Below, one piece after another: positions 24,760 to 34,122 of a stretch of 64,000 nucleotides of DNA. The first letter of the stretch is position 1; every line of letters begins with the position of its first letter. The notes beneath the pieces were generated by a model that saw only the letters and a list, made by a program, of their open reading frames with translations, was not told the DNA's origin and ran no database searches. This stretch comes from Halotalea alkalilenta (GTDB lineage Bacteria > Pseudomonadota > Gammaproteobacteria > Pseudomonadales > Halomonadaceae): positions 4,092,001 through 4,156,000 of the forward strand of contig NZ_CP015243.1 of NCBI RefSeq assembly GCF_001648175.1, given 5' to 3'. Position numbers and translations under genes: made by a program.

Positions 24760-26970
24760 TTAGAACTGATAGCGCAGCGAGGCGACCACGTTGCGAGGCG
24801 CGCCGTACATGTTGAAGGTGCCGAAACTACCGACCCGCTCGTAGTACTTGCGGTCGAACACGTTGTTGACGTTGAGCTGGCCGCGCAGGTTCGGGGTGAA
24901 GTCGTAGGCCGCCATGGTATCGACGGTGGCATAGCCGGGTGCATCGATGCCCTGGGACGAACTGAAGCTGCTGGCCGCGGTGACCCCGCCACCGAAGCTG
25001 AACTTATCGAGCATCCCGCCCTGGAAGGCGTACTGGGTCCAGAGGTTGACGGTATTCTTCGGCATCAGCAGGAAAATCGCATCGCTCGAACTGGCTTGCT
25101 TGATCTCGGTATCCATGTAGGTGTAGCCGGCGATCACCCCCCACTGCGCGGTAATGTCCCCAGAGACCTCGAGTTCCGCCCCCTGGATCCGGGTCTCGCC
25201 CGCCGCTGCGTTGCGATCGTCGACATCGGCGGAGGCGACCACGCGGTTACTGTCGTAGAGGCGGAACAGGCTGGCGCGCGCGTTGAGCCGGCCATTCATG
25301 TAGCTGCCCTTGATCCCGGTCTCGTACTGGTCACCCTCACGCGGCTCGACCAGCCGGCCGCTAGCGTCGAGATCGGTCTGCGGCTTGAACACCTGGGAGT
25401 AGCTTGCATACAGCGAGTGGTGATCGTCGAGATCGAGCACCGCTCCCGCGTAACCGGTGAACTTCGCATCATCGCCATAGGTATCGCCCTGCCCTAGCGT
25501 GCGTTCGTAGGCATGGACATCGTAGGAGCTGACCCGGCCACCGGCGATCAACGCCAGGCGCTGGATCGGCCGGAAGGTGATCTTGGAGTAGAGACCGTAC
25601 TCTTCGACGGAAGAGCGCGTGTTGGTGTAGGTGTAGCCGCTGACGCCGTTGCGGCCATTGCCCAGGATATCGACGTAGGCAACATCGTTGATGCCATCCA
25701 CGGAGACGTTGCTATAGAGCGCACGCGCAGCGGAGCGCTCGTAGTCCTGCTCGAAGCGCTTGTAGTCGGTACCGACGACGAACTCGCTGACGTTGCCCAA
25801 GGCCTCGAACGGCTGGCTGTAGCTTGCGTCGATCGCAAGCGAGCGTTCGTCCACCTTGGCGCCGAGGCCGGTGACGGTGATGGTGTCGCTGGCCGAGACC
25901 CCGCTGCCACCGTAGGCGTAGTTGAAGTCAGCGTTGCGCGTGGAGTAACGCGCGGCCACTCGGCCGTAGCCGCCATTGTCGAATTGGTGGGTCAACTCGG
26001 CGATCCAATCGTTGGACTGGCTCTGGAAAGCGTTCCAATCGGCGCCGAAGGCGGTATTACGGGAGTAGTCGAGCAGATTGCCGCTGGTATCGGTAGCGAC
26101 CCCATTGTTGACGTCGATGTCATAGCTCTGACGCAGGAACGCCAGCGAAAGCTCGGTGGCTTCATCGAGGTCGATGTCCAGCGCGCCGTAGAAGCTGTTG
26201 GCTTCGTTGTCGTTGTTGTCGACGAAGCCGTCGGAGTCGGTGTTGGAGATCACCATCCGCCCGCGCACGCTGCCGGAGGCATTCAGCGGCCCGGAGATAT
26301 CGCTTTCGAGATAGCGCTGGTTCCAGCTGCCGTAGCTGCCAGTGAAGCTGCCCTGGAAGTCAGGGGTCGGGCGCTTGCGCACCAGGTTGACGATCCCACC
26401 CATTTCGCTGGTGCTGTTGAATAGCCCCGAGGGACCACGCATCACTTCGACCCGGTCGAAAGCGCCGAGCTGCGGCACCGAGCCTACAATGCTCGCCATC
26501 GGCGCCGGCAGGCCATCGATGCTGTATTCGTCGTACTCGTAGCCGCGCGAGTAGATCGACGAACGCCCGTTGTCATTGTTGAGCACCCGCATCCCAGGCG
26601 TACGCCGCGCCATTTCGTCGAGGGTGTGGAAGTTCTGGTCCTCGATCGCCTCGCGGGTCACCACGCTGATCGACTGCGGGATGTCGCGCAGCGCCGCCGG
26701 GGTCTTGGTACCGACGGTGGCGGAATCGACCGCGTAGCCCTTGGTTTGCTCCGAGGGCGCCATGTGATAGAGACGGTTGCCCTGCACGGTGATGGTATCC
26801 AGCCGGCTGCCATTCTGGGGCGACGCGACCACCGCCCCGGACTGCTCCGCGGTGTCGCCATCGGCCTGCTGGGCCAGCACCAACGGCGAGGCGTGCATCA
26901 CCATGAGGCCGAGTGCTACTCCCGATAACGCATGCCCCTTACCAAGACGTGAATCTCTCATTGCTCGCAT
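24760..26970 (-). CDS. TonB-dependent siderophore receptor
   Basis: 736 residues. A signal peptide ends near residue 34 (PLVLAQ). A TonB box-like segment (LDTITVQG) is next, then the plug domain with DIPQSISVVTREAIEDQ and GFDRVEVMRGPSGLF-type motif (here AFDRVEVMRGPSGLF). The rest is a 22-strand barrel ending in the C-terminal Phe expected of outer-membrane proteins. The plug pattern is that of FhuE/FoxA-type siderophore receptors. A Fur-like box lies upstream (27082-27102), so iron repression is likely. It may supply the siderophore-interacting reductase encoded nearby. Confidence 0.92.
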   Translation of the reverse strand: MRAMRDSRLGKGHALSGVALGLMVMHASPLVLAQQADGDTAEQSGAVVASPQNGSRLDTITVQGNRLYHMAPSEQTKGYAVDSATVGTKTPAALRDIPQSISVVTREAIEDQNFHTLDEMARRTPGMRVLNNDNGRSSIYSRGYEYDEYSIDGLPAPMASIVGSVPQLGAFDRVEVMRGPSGLFNSTSEMGGIVNLVRKRPTPDFQGSFTGSYGSWNQRYLESDISGPLNASGSVRGRMVISNTDSDGFVDNNDNEANSFYGALDIDLDEATELSLAFLRQSYDIDVNNGVATDTSGNLLDYSRNTAFGADWNAFQSQSNDWIAELTHQFDNGGYGRVAARYSTRNADFNYAYGGSGVSASDTITVTGLGAKVDERSLAIDASYSQPFEALGNVSEFVVGTDYKRFEQDYERSAARALYSNVSVDGINDVAYVDILGNGRNGVSGYTYTNTRSSVEEYGLYSKITFRPIQRLALIAGGRVSSYDVHAYERTLGQGDTYGDDAKFTGYAGAVLDLDDHHSLYASYSQVFKPQTDLDASGRLVEPREGDQYETGIKGSYMNGRLNARASLFRLYDSNRVVASADVDDRNAAAGETRIQGAELEVSGDITAQWGVIAGYTYMDTEIKQASSSDAIFLLMPKNTVNLWTQYAFQGGMLDKFSFGGGVTAASSFSSSQGIDAPGYATVDTMAAYDFTPNLRGQLNVNNVFDRKYYERVGSFGTFNMYGAPRNVVASLRYQF

Positions 26971-27081
26971 TCCCTTGAGTCTCTTACCGGACAGAATCGA
27001 TCGGCTGATCGTCGGACCAGGGCGCCGCCGCTATGCTGCGGCTTGTCATCCCCAAATGAAACTGAAGATGAATTAGACCGC

Positions 27082-27102
27082 AAATGATAAATCCTATCAA
27101 TT
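27082..27102. promoter_or_regulatory. Candidate Fur box upstream of the TonB receptor gene
   Basis: TGATA (27085-27089) and TATCA (27095-27099) are inverted around a 5-base centre; outward, one mismatch then two more pairs extend each arm to 8 positions. The AT-rich core resembles Fur sites. It sits about 112 bp upstream of the receptor start in the gap to the nickel/cobalt transporter gene. Not proven. Confidence 0.45.
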
Positions 27103-27140
27103 TGATCCCGCCAAACCACGTTCTTTTCACAATGCGTTGG

Positions 27141-28184
27141 TCAGAATCCGAAAGGTGAACCCGCCTCCGGCCGGGTGAGCGACGCCACCAGCAGCAGCGA
27201 GCCGAGCAGGCAGAGCACCACGCCTCCCGCCATCGCAAGCCAATGGGAGAGCCGCAGCATGCGAGTGCCGTTACGCACGCCGAGGCGCAGCACCAGGTCA
27301 CGGGCGTAGACGCTGAGGATCGCCAGTGCGGCAACGGTCAACCCGGTGCCGAGCCCCATCGCCAGTACAGCGAGAACACCCGCGAGCCACTGTCCCAGCA
27401 GCGCGGCGACGCCGAGCACCAGCAGCGCTCCGCTGCACGGGCGCAAACCGATCGCGAGTACCGCCGCGGCGTCGTCGCGCCAGTGCCCTTCGAGCCGGGC
27501 GGGATCGATGTGATGGCCTGCCCCACAGCAGGCGCACGCGTCGCCGTGCTTAGCGTGCGCCTGTGGCGCAAGCCCTATGCCGCTGCGTGCCGCAAGCGTC
27601 GGCGGGACGGGCTGGAAACCGGCGATATCGCCCAGCGGCTGCGGCTCGATGGCTTGGACCCGGGGCTTTGCGCGGTGCAACCGCCAGAGGCGAAGCCCCG
27701 CGCGAGCCGCAAGCCACGCACCGAGCGTCGCCACCATGGCGAAGCTCGCCGCCTCGAGGTAGCGGCTACTGGCCACCGCCTTCGAGGCCAGCCAGCCGAA
27801 ACCGAACACCAGTACCGCGACGGTGATGATCGCCACCAGCGCCTGGGCGGCCGCCGCCAGCATCGAAAGCGCGATGCCGCGACCGAGCCGGGTACGCTGG
27901 GTCACCAGGTAGCTCGCGATCACCGCCTTGCCGTGCCCCGGGCCCGCGGCGTGGAAGATGCCGTAGGCCAGGCTCAGCGCCATCATGCCCCACACCATCT
28001 CGCCACTGGGCCGCTCGGCCAGCGAAGTGAAGGTCTCGACCAACTGACGGTGGAAGTCCCGCTGCCAGCCGAGGATCCACACGATCAGGCTGCCGTAGGC
28101 GCGTTCGAGCAGCGAAAGCCACCATGGCATGCCGATGACCAACGCCAGCAACAGCAAAGCCCAGGGGCTCAATCGGCGGAGCAT
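27141..28184 (-). CDS. NicO-family nickel/cobalt transporter
   Basis: 347 residues with seven or so membrane helices. The family motif is HAAGPGHGKAVIASY (about residues 78-92). A metal-binding loop rich in His and Cys runs at residues 210-234 (His210, 213, 224, 225, 234; Cys217, 219, 220). The second conserved block is IGLRPCSGALLV. NicO/RcnA-like proteins move Ni2+ or Co2+, as exporters or importers. It overlaps the upstream DUF1007 gene by 16 bp, so they are translated together. It ends 170 bp before the TonB receptor gene on the same strand. Confidence 0.88.
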   Translation of the reverse strand: MLRRLSPWALLLLALVIGMPWWLSLLERAYGSLIVWILGWQRDFHRQLVETFTSLAERPSGEMVWGMMALSLAYGIFHAAGPGHGKAVIASYLVTQRTRLGRGIALSMLAAAAQALVAIITVAVLVFGFGWLASKAVASSRYLEAASFAMVATLGAWLAARAGLRLWRLHRAKPRVQAIEPQPLGDIAGFQPVPPTLAARSGIGLAPQAHAKHGDACACCGAGHHIDPARLEGHWRDDAAAVLAIGLRPCSGALLVLGVAALLGQWLAGVLAVLAMGLGTGLTVAALAILSVYARDLVLRLGVRNGTRMLRLSHWLAMAGGVVLCLLGSLLLVASLTRPEAGSPFGF

Positions 28185-28858
28185 AGGATCTCTCCGGTAT
28201 CGGTGAAGAACCGGCCAAGCCCTTCGGGCGCCTGGCCATCGACGTCGATCATCGCGGCCTGGGCGACCAGCGAGGGGTCGGGATCGGCCGGAATTACCCG
28301 TGACTCGCAGCCCTCGGGTGCGTCGATCAGCGAGATCGCCACATCGTCGGGATCGTGGAGAAATTCGATGTAGTAGGAGCTATCGAAGATCTGATAGCGC
28401 AACGGCCGTTGCTCGGTCGGGCGCAGCGGCTCGGCGAGCGGGAGTTCGAAGCTGACCAGGATGCGGCTGCCCTCGCGCTCGACGTGGACCTCGTCGACCT
28501 CGCCCTGGCCAAGCTCCGGGCCCGCATCGACATCGCCGGCATAGAGATGGGTCAGGTAGCGCCCGGCGGCGAGGGTCTCGGTGATATCCTGGTCGAGTTT
28601 CAAGCGGCCGTCCTCGTCGGTGCCGGCAGCCTCCATCTCCTCGATCAGCGTCAAACTGTAGAACGGATCCATCCTCCACACCTCGCGCAGGGCCACCACT
28701 CTTCCCTGGTCGTCGAAGCGCACCTCGACACGGTAATCGACCCAGCCGTGGGGATGGGCCTGGACCACTTGGCTCAGTGCCAACAGCGCGGCCGCGAGCA
28801 ATGCCGACCAAGCGGTGCGGCGGTACAGGGAAAGCGCTTGCGATGACAGCGGAAACAC
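28169..28858 (-). CDS. DUF1007 periplasmic protein, partner of the NicO transporter
   Basis: 229 residues. A signal peptide ends at VVQA, so the mature protein starts with HPHGWVDY, a possible N-terminal metal site. The LREVWRMDPFYSLTLIEEM block and a beta-rich remainder are typical of DUF1007. Genes of this family are regularly next to NicO-type transporters, and the 16-bp overlap here says the same. A periplasmic metal-handling role is inferred; no biochemical function is established that I know of. Divergent from the D-lactate dehydrogenase gene. Confidence 0.85.
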   Translation of the reverse strand: MFPLSSQALSLYRRTAWSALLAAALLALSQVVQAHPHGWVDYRVEVRFDDQGRVVALREVWRMDPFYSLTLIEEMEAAGTDEDGRLKLDQDITETLAAGRYLTHLYAGDVDAGPELGQGEVDEVHVEREGSRILVSFELPLAEPLRPTEQRPLRYQIFDSSYYIEFLHDPDDVAISLIDAPEGCESRVIPADPDPSLVAQAAMIDVDGQAPEGLGRFFTDTGEILCSAD

Positions 28859-28924
28859 CCGAGAAACTCCTGGCGCGATACGCGACCGATGAACGAAGAG
28901 CGCGACATTGCGCCACTTTCAAAC

Positions 28925-28949
28925 TCGTAGTCTTTTAACCACACTACGA
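28925..28949. promoter_or_regulatory. Inverted repeat in the DUF1007 / lactate dehydrogenase spacer
   Basis: TCGTAGT (28925-28931) and ACTACGA (28943-28949) are perfect 7-bp inverted arms with an 11-base spacer, located in the divergent promoter region. It may be an operator for either gene; no family consensus is matched. Confidence 0.3.
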
Positions 28950-29018
28950 AAACGGTTATACCTAGGGCCCAGCTCAGCCGGCCTGCGGGCGAATCATTCG
29001 CAAACAAGGAATCCGCTC

Positions 29019-30026
29019 ATGCAAGTCACCGTCTTCAGTGCACACCCCTACGACCAGAATTCACTCGACACGGTGGCTCAGGAGCGACTCTCGCATCGGC
29101 AAGTCACGCTGGTCTACCAGACGGCGGCCCTGTCGCGCCAGACGGTCCCGCTCGCCGCCGGCAGCGACGCGGTCTGTGTGTTCGTCAACGACCAGCTCGA
29201 CGCCGAGGTGCTCGAACAGCTCGCCGCCAGCGGCGTCAAGGCCGTGCTTTTGCGCTGCGCCGGATTCAACAACGTCGATATCGCCGCGGCCGAGCGCCTG
29301 GGGCTGTTCGTCGCACGGGTGCCGGCCTATTCCCCGGAGGCGGTCGCCGAGCACACCCTGGCACTGGTGATGACCCTCAATCGCCATACCCATCGCGCCT
29401 ACAACCGGGTTCGCGAGGGCAACTTCATGCTCGACGGCCTGCTCGGTGCCACTCTGCACGGCAAGACCGTCGGCATCATCGGCACCGGCAAGATCGGCCT
29501 CGCCACCGCGCGGATCTTCAAGGGCCTGGGCTGCCGGGTGCTGGGCTACGATCCGTTTCCCGCCGACGCATTCCGTCAACTCGGCGAGCTGGTCGAGCTG
29601 GATCGGCTGCTCGCCGAGGCGCACGTGGTCAGCCTGCACTGCCCGTTGCTCGATGCCACTCACCACATGATCAATGCAGATTCGCTCGCCAAGATGAAGA
29701 AGGGCGCGATGCTGGTCAATACTTCACGCGGCGCACTGATCGACACCCGCGCGGTGATCAGCGCGCTGAAGCATCGCCACCTCGGCGCGCTGGCCATCGA
29801 TGTCTACGAGCAGGAGGGGCCGCTGTTCTTCCAGGATCGCTCGGCGGAATTCATCGATGACGACGTGTTCGTGCGACTGATGACCTTTCCCAACGTACTG
29901 ATCACCGGCCACCAGGGGTTCTTCACCCACGAGGCGCTGCGCGAGATCGCCGAGACCACTCTCGGCAATCTCGAGGACTTCCTCGACGGTCGCGAAAGCC
30001 CAAACGCGGTTAGAACCGGGCACTGA
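29019..30026 (+). CDS. ldhA: D-lactate dehydrogenase (D-2-hydroxyacid dehydrogenase)
   Basis: 335 residues from ATG 29019, with AAGGA upstream. NAD-binding GTGKIG lies at about residues 152-157. The catalytic set is present: Arg in NTSRGALID, Glu in DVYEQEGPLFF, His in ITGHQGFFT. The VYEQEGPLFFQD pattern is specific to fermentative D-lactate dehydrogenases like LdhA, which reduce pyruvate to D-lactate in the cytoplasm. The lactate permease gene follows after 50 bp, so production or use of lactate is coupled to its transport. Confidence 0.92.
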   Translation: MQVTVFSAHPYDQNSLDTVAQERLSHRQVTLVYQTAALSRQTVPLAAGSDAVCVFVNDQLDAEVLEQLAASGVKAVLLRCAGFNNVDIAAAERLGLFVARVPAYSPEAVAEHTLALVMTLNRHTHRAYNRVREGNFMLDGLLGATLHGKTVGIIGTGKIGLATARIFKGLGCRVLGYDPFPADAFRQLGELVELDRLLAEAHVVSLHCPLLDATHHMINADSLAKMKKGAMLVNTSRGALIDTRAVISALKHRHLGALAIDVYEQEGPLFFQDRSAEFIDDDVFVRLMTFPNVLITGHQGFFTHEALREIAETTLGNLEDFLDGRESPNAVRTGH

Positions 30027-30076
30027 GCCCTGCGCTTCGACACGCTCCTCCGACAACCGGGACAAGGAACCTTCGC

Positions 30077-31696
30077 ATGTGGCAGCATCTTTATGATCCC
30101 ATCGGCAATGCTTATGTCTCGGCCCTGCTCGCCGCGATACCGATCATCTTCTTCCTCGCCAGTCTCACCTTGCTCAAGCTCAAGGGGCTCAATGCCGCGC
30201 TGCTGAGCCTCGGTCTTTCGGTGGTGGTCTCCATAGCGCTGTTCGGCATGCCGTTCGAGAAGATCGCCTCCGCCGCCTTCTTCGGCATCCTCAGCGGCAT
30301 GTGGCCGATCGGCTGGATCGTGCTGATGGCGGTCTGGCTCTACAAGATCGCGGTCAAGAGCGGCAAGTTCGAGGTAATTCGCGGCAGTATCGCTTCGATC
30401 TCCAATGATCAGCGCGTCCAGGTGATCCTCATCGCCTTCTGCTTCGGCGCCTTCCTCGAGGGCGCCGCGGGCTTCGGCGTACCGATCGCGATCTGCGCGG
30501 CACTTTTGGTCGAACTCGGCTTCAAACCGCTCAAGGCGGCGATGCTCTGCCTGGTCGCCAACGCCGCTTCAGGCGCCTATGGCGCGATCGGTATCCCGGT
30601 GCTGGTCGGTGCCCAGCAAAGTGGCGTGCCGCTCGATGCCTTGGCACTGATGATGATCGCGATCATCCAGCTCAGCACCCTGTTCGTGCCGGCGCTGCTG
30701 ATCGTGATCCTCGATGGCATGCGTGGCCTGCGCGAGACCTGGCCGATACTGCTGCTGATCGGCGTGCTGTTCAGCGCCAGCCAGTCTTTGATCCTCTATC
30801 TGCTCGGTCCCGAGCTGGTCGACGTGATTCCGCCGGTGCTGTCGATGGGAGCGCTTGCGCTGTTCATGCAGTACTGGACACCCCGGCGCATCTACCGCGA
30901 GGAAGGGGCGCCCGAGATCAGCGACAAGCGCTGGTCGCTGCCCGAGGTAATCCGCGCCTGGTCGCCTTTCTACATCCTCACCGCAGTGATCCTGACCTGG
31001 AGCCTGCCTGCATTCAGGGCGCTGTTCGCCGCCGGTGGTCCGCTCGCCTTCACCACCATCCCGTTCGCAATGCCGGCGCTGCACCTGCAGATCGAGGAGC
31101 TGCCGCCGATCGCCACCGCGGCGCGGGCGCTGCCGGCCATGTGGAACCTCAACCTGATCAGCGCCTCGGGCACCGCGATACTGATCAGCGCGCTTCTGAC
31201 CACCGCTTTCTCGTCGTCGATCACCCTGCGCCAGAGCGCGGGCCAGCTGCGACAGGCGTTTCTCGAGCTGTGGAAGCCGTTGACCATGATCTGCCTGATC
31301 ATGGCAGTGGCCTACATCGCCAACTTCTCCGGCGCCTCCTCGACCATGGGCTTGGCACTGGCGGAGTCGGGTCAGGTGTTCCCGCTGTTCTCGCCGGTGA
31401 TCGGCTGGCTCGGGGTATTCATCACCGGTTCGGTGGTCAACAACAACACCCTGTTCGCCCACCTCCAAGCGGTCACCGCCCAGCAGATCGGCACCTCCCA
31501 GGCGCTGCTGGTCGCCGCCAACACAAGCGGCGGGGTCATGGCCAAGCTGATCTCTCCGCAGTCGATCGCGATCGCCGCGGCTGCGGTCAACCAGGTCGGC
31601 AAGGAGTCAGAGATCATGCGGATCACGCTCAAATACAGCCTGGGCCTGCTGGTCTACGTCTGTATCTGGACACTGATCCTGTCGTTCTTGCTCTGA
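30077..31696 (+). CDS. lldP: L-lactate permease family transporter
   Basis: 539 residues with about 12-14 membrane helices. The family pattern FCFGAFLEGAAGFGVPIAICAALL, then LVANAASGAYGAIGIP, and GWLGVFITGSVVNNNTLFAHLQ in the last third, match LctP/LldP lactate/glycolate permeases. It carries lactate across the inner membrane with protons. Placed 50 bp after the D-lactate dehydrogenase gene, so both probably share one transcript. A 15-bp hairpin just downstream ends it. Confidence 0.93.
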   Translation: MWQHLYDPIGNAYVSALLAAIPIIFFLASLTLLKLKGLNAALLSLGLSVVVSIALFGMPFEKIASAAFFGILSGMWPIGWIVLMAVWLYKIAVKSGKFEVIRGSIASISNDQRVQVILIAFCFGAFLEGAAGFGVPIAICAALLVELGFKPLKAAMLCLVANAASGAYGAIGIPVLVGAQQSGVPLDALALMMIAIIQLSTLFVPALLIVILDGMRGLRETWPILLLIGVLFSASQSLILYLLGPELVDVIPPVLSMGALALFMQYWTPRRIYREEGAPEISDKRWSLPEVIRAWSPFYILTAVILTWSLPAFRALFAAGGPLAFTTIPFAMPALHLQIEELPPIATAARALPAMWNLNLISASGTAILISALLTTAFSSSITLRQSAGQLRQAFLELWKPLTMICLIMAVAYIANFSGASSTMGLALAESGQVFPLFSPVIGWLGVFITGSVVNNNTLFAHLQAVTAQQIGTSQALLVAANTSGGVMAKLISPQSIAIAAAAVNQVGKESEIMRITLKYSLGLLVYVCIWTLILSFLL

Positions 31697-32031
31697 ACCG
31701 GCAGCAGCGTGGCAGGCGGCGAAAGGCGCCGCCTGCCACGCGCATTCTTAACCCTACCTTTACAAGCTTCCTTTCCCGCTGAATTATCACCACCCGCCGA
31801 TTTCCGGCTACAGCGCCCGCCGTTGAGCCATCCCTACTACGCTTGAATCGATGCGCCGCGCCGGCACAGCAAAGAGGCGGGAATGACGTTGGCGTATCCG
31901 GCCCCTAGAATGATTCGGTTTTCGTCAATTCACCGAAGGTGGGGCGAACATTTACTTGGGCGGTCTCGCCATTAGATGCCGGTAGCACCGTCCAGGCTCC
32001 GTGCCCCGCTGGAATGCACAAGGAAAAGTGT
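31697..32031. other. Intergenic region lldP-BCCT transporter
   Basis: 335 bp without a credible gene. It opens with the terminator hairpin of lldP (31707-31741). The rest should hold the promoter of the BCCT gene; I could not pick out a convincing -35/-10 pair. A short frame before 32032 has no coding signs. The BCCT ribosome site AAGGAA lies about 9 bases before 32032. Confidence 0.6.
31707..31741 (+). terminator. 15-bp hairpin after lldP
   Basis: GCGTGGCAGGCGGCG (31707-31721) and its exact complement CGCCGCCTGCCACGC (31727-31741) with a 5-base loop, 10 bp past the permease stop. A weak T-rich run (GCATTCTTA) follows. Likely terminator. Confidence 0.75.
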
Positions 32032-34026
32032 ATGGCCGATTCATCCTCACCCAGGAGTTCGATCAACCCACCCGTGTTCTACAGCTCCGCCCTGGTCATC
32101 CTCGCTTTCGTTCTCTTCGCAGTGATCGCGCCCGAGTTCGCGGGCAACGTGTTCGGTGCAGTGCAGAGTTGGATCACCGACACCATGGGCTGGTTCTACC
32201 TGCTGGCGATGGGCGTGTTCCTGATCTTCTGCTTCGTCGTCGCCTTCACCCGCTACGGCAAGGTCAAGATTGGTCTCGACCATGAAGAAGCCGAGTACAG
32301 CTATGGTTCCTGGTTCGCGATGCTGTTCGCCGCTGGGATGGGCATCGGGATCATGTACTTCGGTGTCGCCGAGCCGGTATCCCACTATCTCTCGCCGCCG
32401 ACCGGCGAGGGCTCCACTCCCGCCGCGGCCCGGCTGGCGATGGAGTCGACTTTCTTCCACTGGGGGCTACATCCCTGGGCGGTCTACGCCGTGGTCGCGC
32501 TGGCACTCGGCTATTCGCACTTCCGCCATGGCTTGCCGCTGCGGATAAGCTCCGCGCTCTACCCGCTGATCGGCAACCGCATCTATGGCCCGATCGGCAA
32601 TGCGGTCGACGTCTTCGCCGTATTCGGCACCATGTTCGGTCTCGCCACCTCGCTCGGCCTCGGGGTCCTGCAGATCAACTCGGGCCTCACCCACCTGTTC
32701 GACCTGCCCAACAGCCTGCTGATCCAGCTGGTGCTGATCGCGCTGATCACCGCCGCGGCGACCGCCTCGGTGGTTGCGGGGCTCGACAACGGCATACGCC
32801 GGCTCTCCGAGCTCAACCTATGGATGGCGATCGCGCTGCTGCTGTTCGTGCTGGTCACGGGTGCGACGATGTTCATGTTCCAGACTTTCGCCCAGAACGT
32901 CGGTAACTACCTTTCAAGCGTGGTCGAGCGCAGCTTCAACATGTACGCCTACGACCAGGATGCGACCTCCGAGGGCTGGCTGAGCGCCTGGACCATCTTC
33001 TACTGGGGCTGGTGGATCTCCTGGTCTCCGTTCGTCGGCATGTTCATCGCACGGGTGTCGCGCGGCCGTACCATTCGCCAGTTCATCATGGGGGTGCTGT
33101 TCGTTCCCACCGGGTTCAACTTCATCTGGATGACCGTATTCGGCGATGGCGCGCTGCACATGCTGATGGTCGATGGCTTCACCGACCTGGCCACCGCGGT
33201 GCAGACCGATACCTCGCTCGCGCTGTTCGCCTTCCTCGATCACCTGCCACTCTCGAGCGTCACCTCGATCGTTGCGCTGGTGCTGATCGCCACCTTCTTC
33301 GTCACCTCGGCCGATTCCGGCGCGCTGGTGATCGACATGCTGACCACCAAGCACGGTGAGGAGTCGCCGACCTGGCAGCGGATATTCTGGGCGGTCGGCG
33401 CTGGCGTGGTGGCGATGGCGCTGCTGGTCGCTGGCGGCTTGAGCGCGCTGCAGGCGGCCTCGATCGCAGCCGCCCTGCCGTTCACCATGATCCTGCTGGT
33501 GGTCTGCTACGGCGTGCTGCGAGCGCTGCAAATCGATGCCCACAAGCAGGACAGCCTTCATTTCCAGAGCGGTGTCGTCACCGCCAACTATGGCGTGCAC
33601 AGATCCAAAGCGTGGCAGGGCCGGCTCGAGACCCTGGTGAGCACGCCGCGTCGCCAGCAGGTTCGCGAGTTCCTCAGCAAGGTCGTCACGCCGGCGATGG
33701 AAGAGGTCGGCCGTGCCTTCGAGGAACGGGGCCTCGACGTCAAGCTGACCCAGGAGGACGATCGCAGCTACATCAGGGTCCAGCACGGAGAAGAGGACGA
33801 CTTCGTCTACGGCGTGCGCGCCCGCGCCTATGCCGCCCCCTCCTTCGGCTTCGGCGGCGTTCGCCGCGACGAGAAGCAGGAGGAGCGTCGTGAGTACAGA
33901 GCCGAGGTATTCCTGCGTGAAGGCGGCCAGGGCTACGACTTGATCGGCTACAGCAAGGAGCAGGTGATCAGCGATGTGCTCGATCAGTACGAGAAGCACC
34001 TGCACTATCTGCATCTGATCCGCTGA
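32032..34026 (+). CDS. BCCT-family transporter (choline/betaine, BetT-like)
   Basis: 664 residues: about 12 membrane helices, then a long hydrophilic C-terminal domain (about residues 500-664) as found in BetT-type choline carriers and not in CaiT. The start is the ATG at 32032 with AAGGAA upstream; an in-frame ATG at 32014 is less well placed. The BCCT aromatic box is seen as FYWGWWISWSPFVGMFIARVS. The N-terminal GMGIGIMYFGVAEP motif is the sodium/proton-coupling region. It imports choline, betaine or carnitine-like quaternary amines, an osmoprotection role. A strong bidirectional terminator follows. Confidence 0.92.
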   Translation: MADSSSPRSSINPPVFYSSALVILAFVLFAVIAPEFAGNVFGAVQSWITDTMGWFYLLAMGVFLIFCFVVAFTRYGKVKIGLDHEEAEYSYGSWFAMLFAAGMGIGIMYFGVAEPVSHYLSPPTGEGSTPAAARLAMESTFFHWGLHPWAVYAVVALALGYSHFRHGLPLRISSALYPLIGNRIYGPIGNAVDVFAVFGTMFGLATSLGLGVLQINSGLTHLFDLPNSLLIQLVLIALITAAATASVVAGLDNGIRRLSELNLWMAIALLLFVLVTGATMFMFQTFAQNVGNYLSSVVERSFNMYAYDQDATSEGWLSAWTIFYWGWWISWSPFVGMFIARVSRGRTIRQFIMGVLFVPTGFNFIWMTVFGDGALHMLMVDGFTDLATAVQTDTSLALFAFLDHLPLSSVTSIVALVLIATFFVTSADSGALVIDMLTTKHGEESPTWQRIFWAVGAGVVAMALLVAGGLSALQAASIAAALPFTMILLVVCYGVLRALQIDAHKQDSLHFQSGVVTANYGVHRSKAWQGRLETLVSTPRRQQVREFLSKVVTPAMEEVGRAFEERGLDVKLTQEDDRSYIRVQHGEEDDFVYGVRARAYAAPSFGFGGVRRDEKQEERREYRAEVFLREGGQGYDLIGYSKEQVISDVLDQYEKHLHYLHLIR

Positions 34027-34043
34027 GCGCGCACTCGCCCAGG

Positions 34044-34077
34044 CCAAAAGCCCGCCGAACGCTCGGCGGGCTTTTGG
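34044..34077. terminator. Bidirectional intrinsic terminator
   Basis: CCAAAAGCCCGCCGA (34044-34058) pairs exactly with TCGGCGGGCTTTTGG (34063-34077), loop of 4. The A-stretch and T-stretch in the stem suit termination in both directions. It sits between the BCCT gene and the convergent MFS gene. Confidence 0.85.
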
Positions 34078-34122
34078 CTTTCTCGCTCGTCCATCCGCCT
34101 CGCTTGCCCAAGGCCGCGGACC

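Noticed and set aside
32032-34026. CaiT carnitine/butyrobetaine antiporter paired with the CaiB/CaiD/CaiE-like genes
   Set aside because: The long hydrophilic C-terminus is of BetT type and a strong terminator separates the genes.
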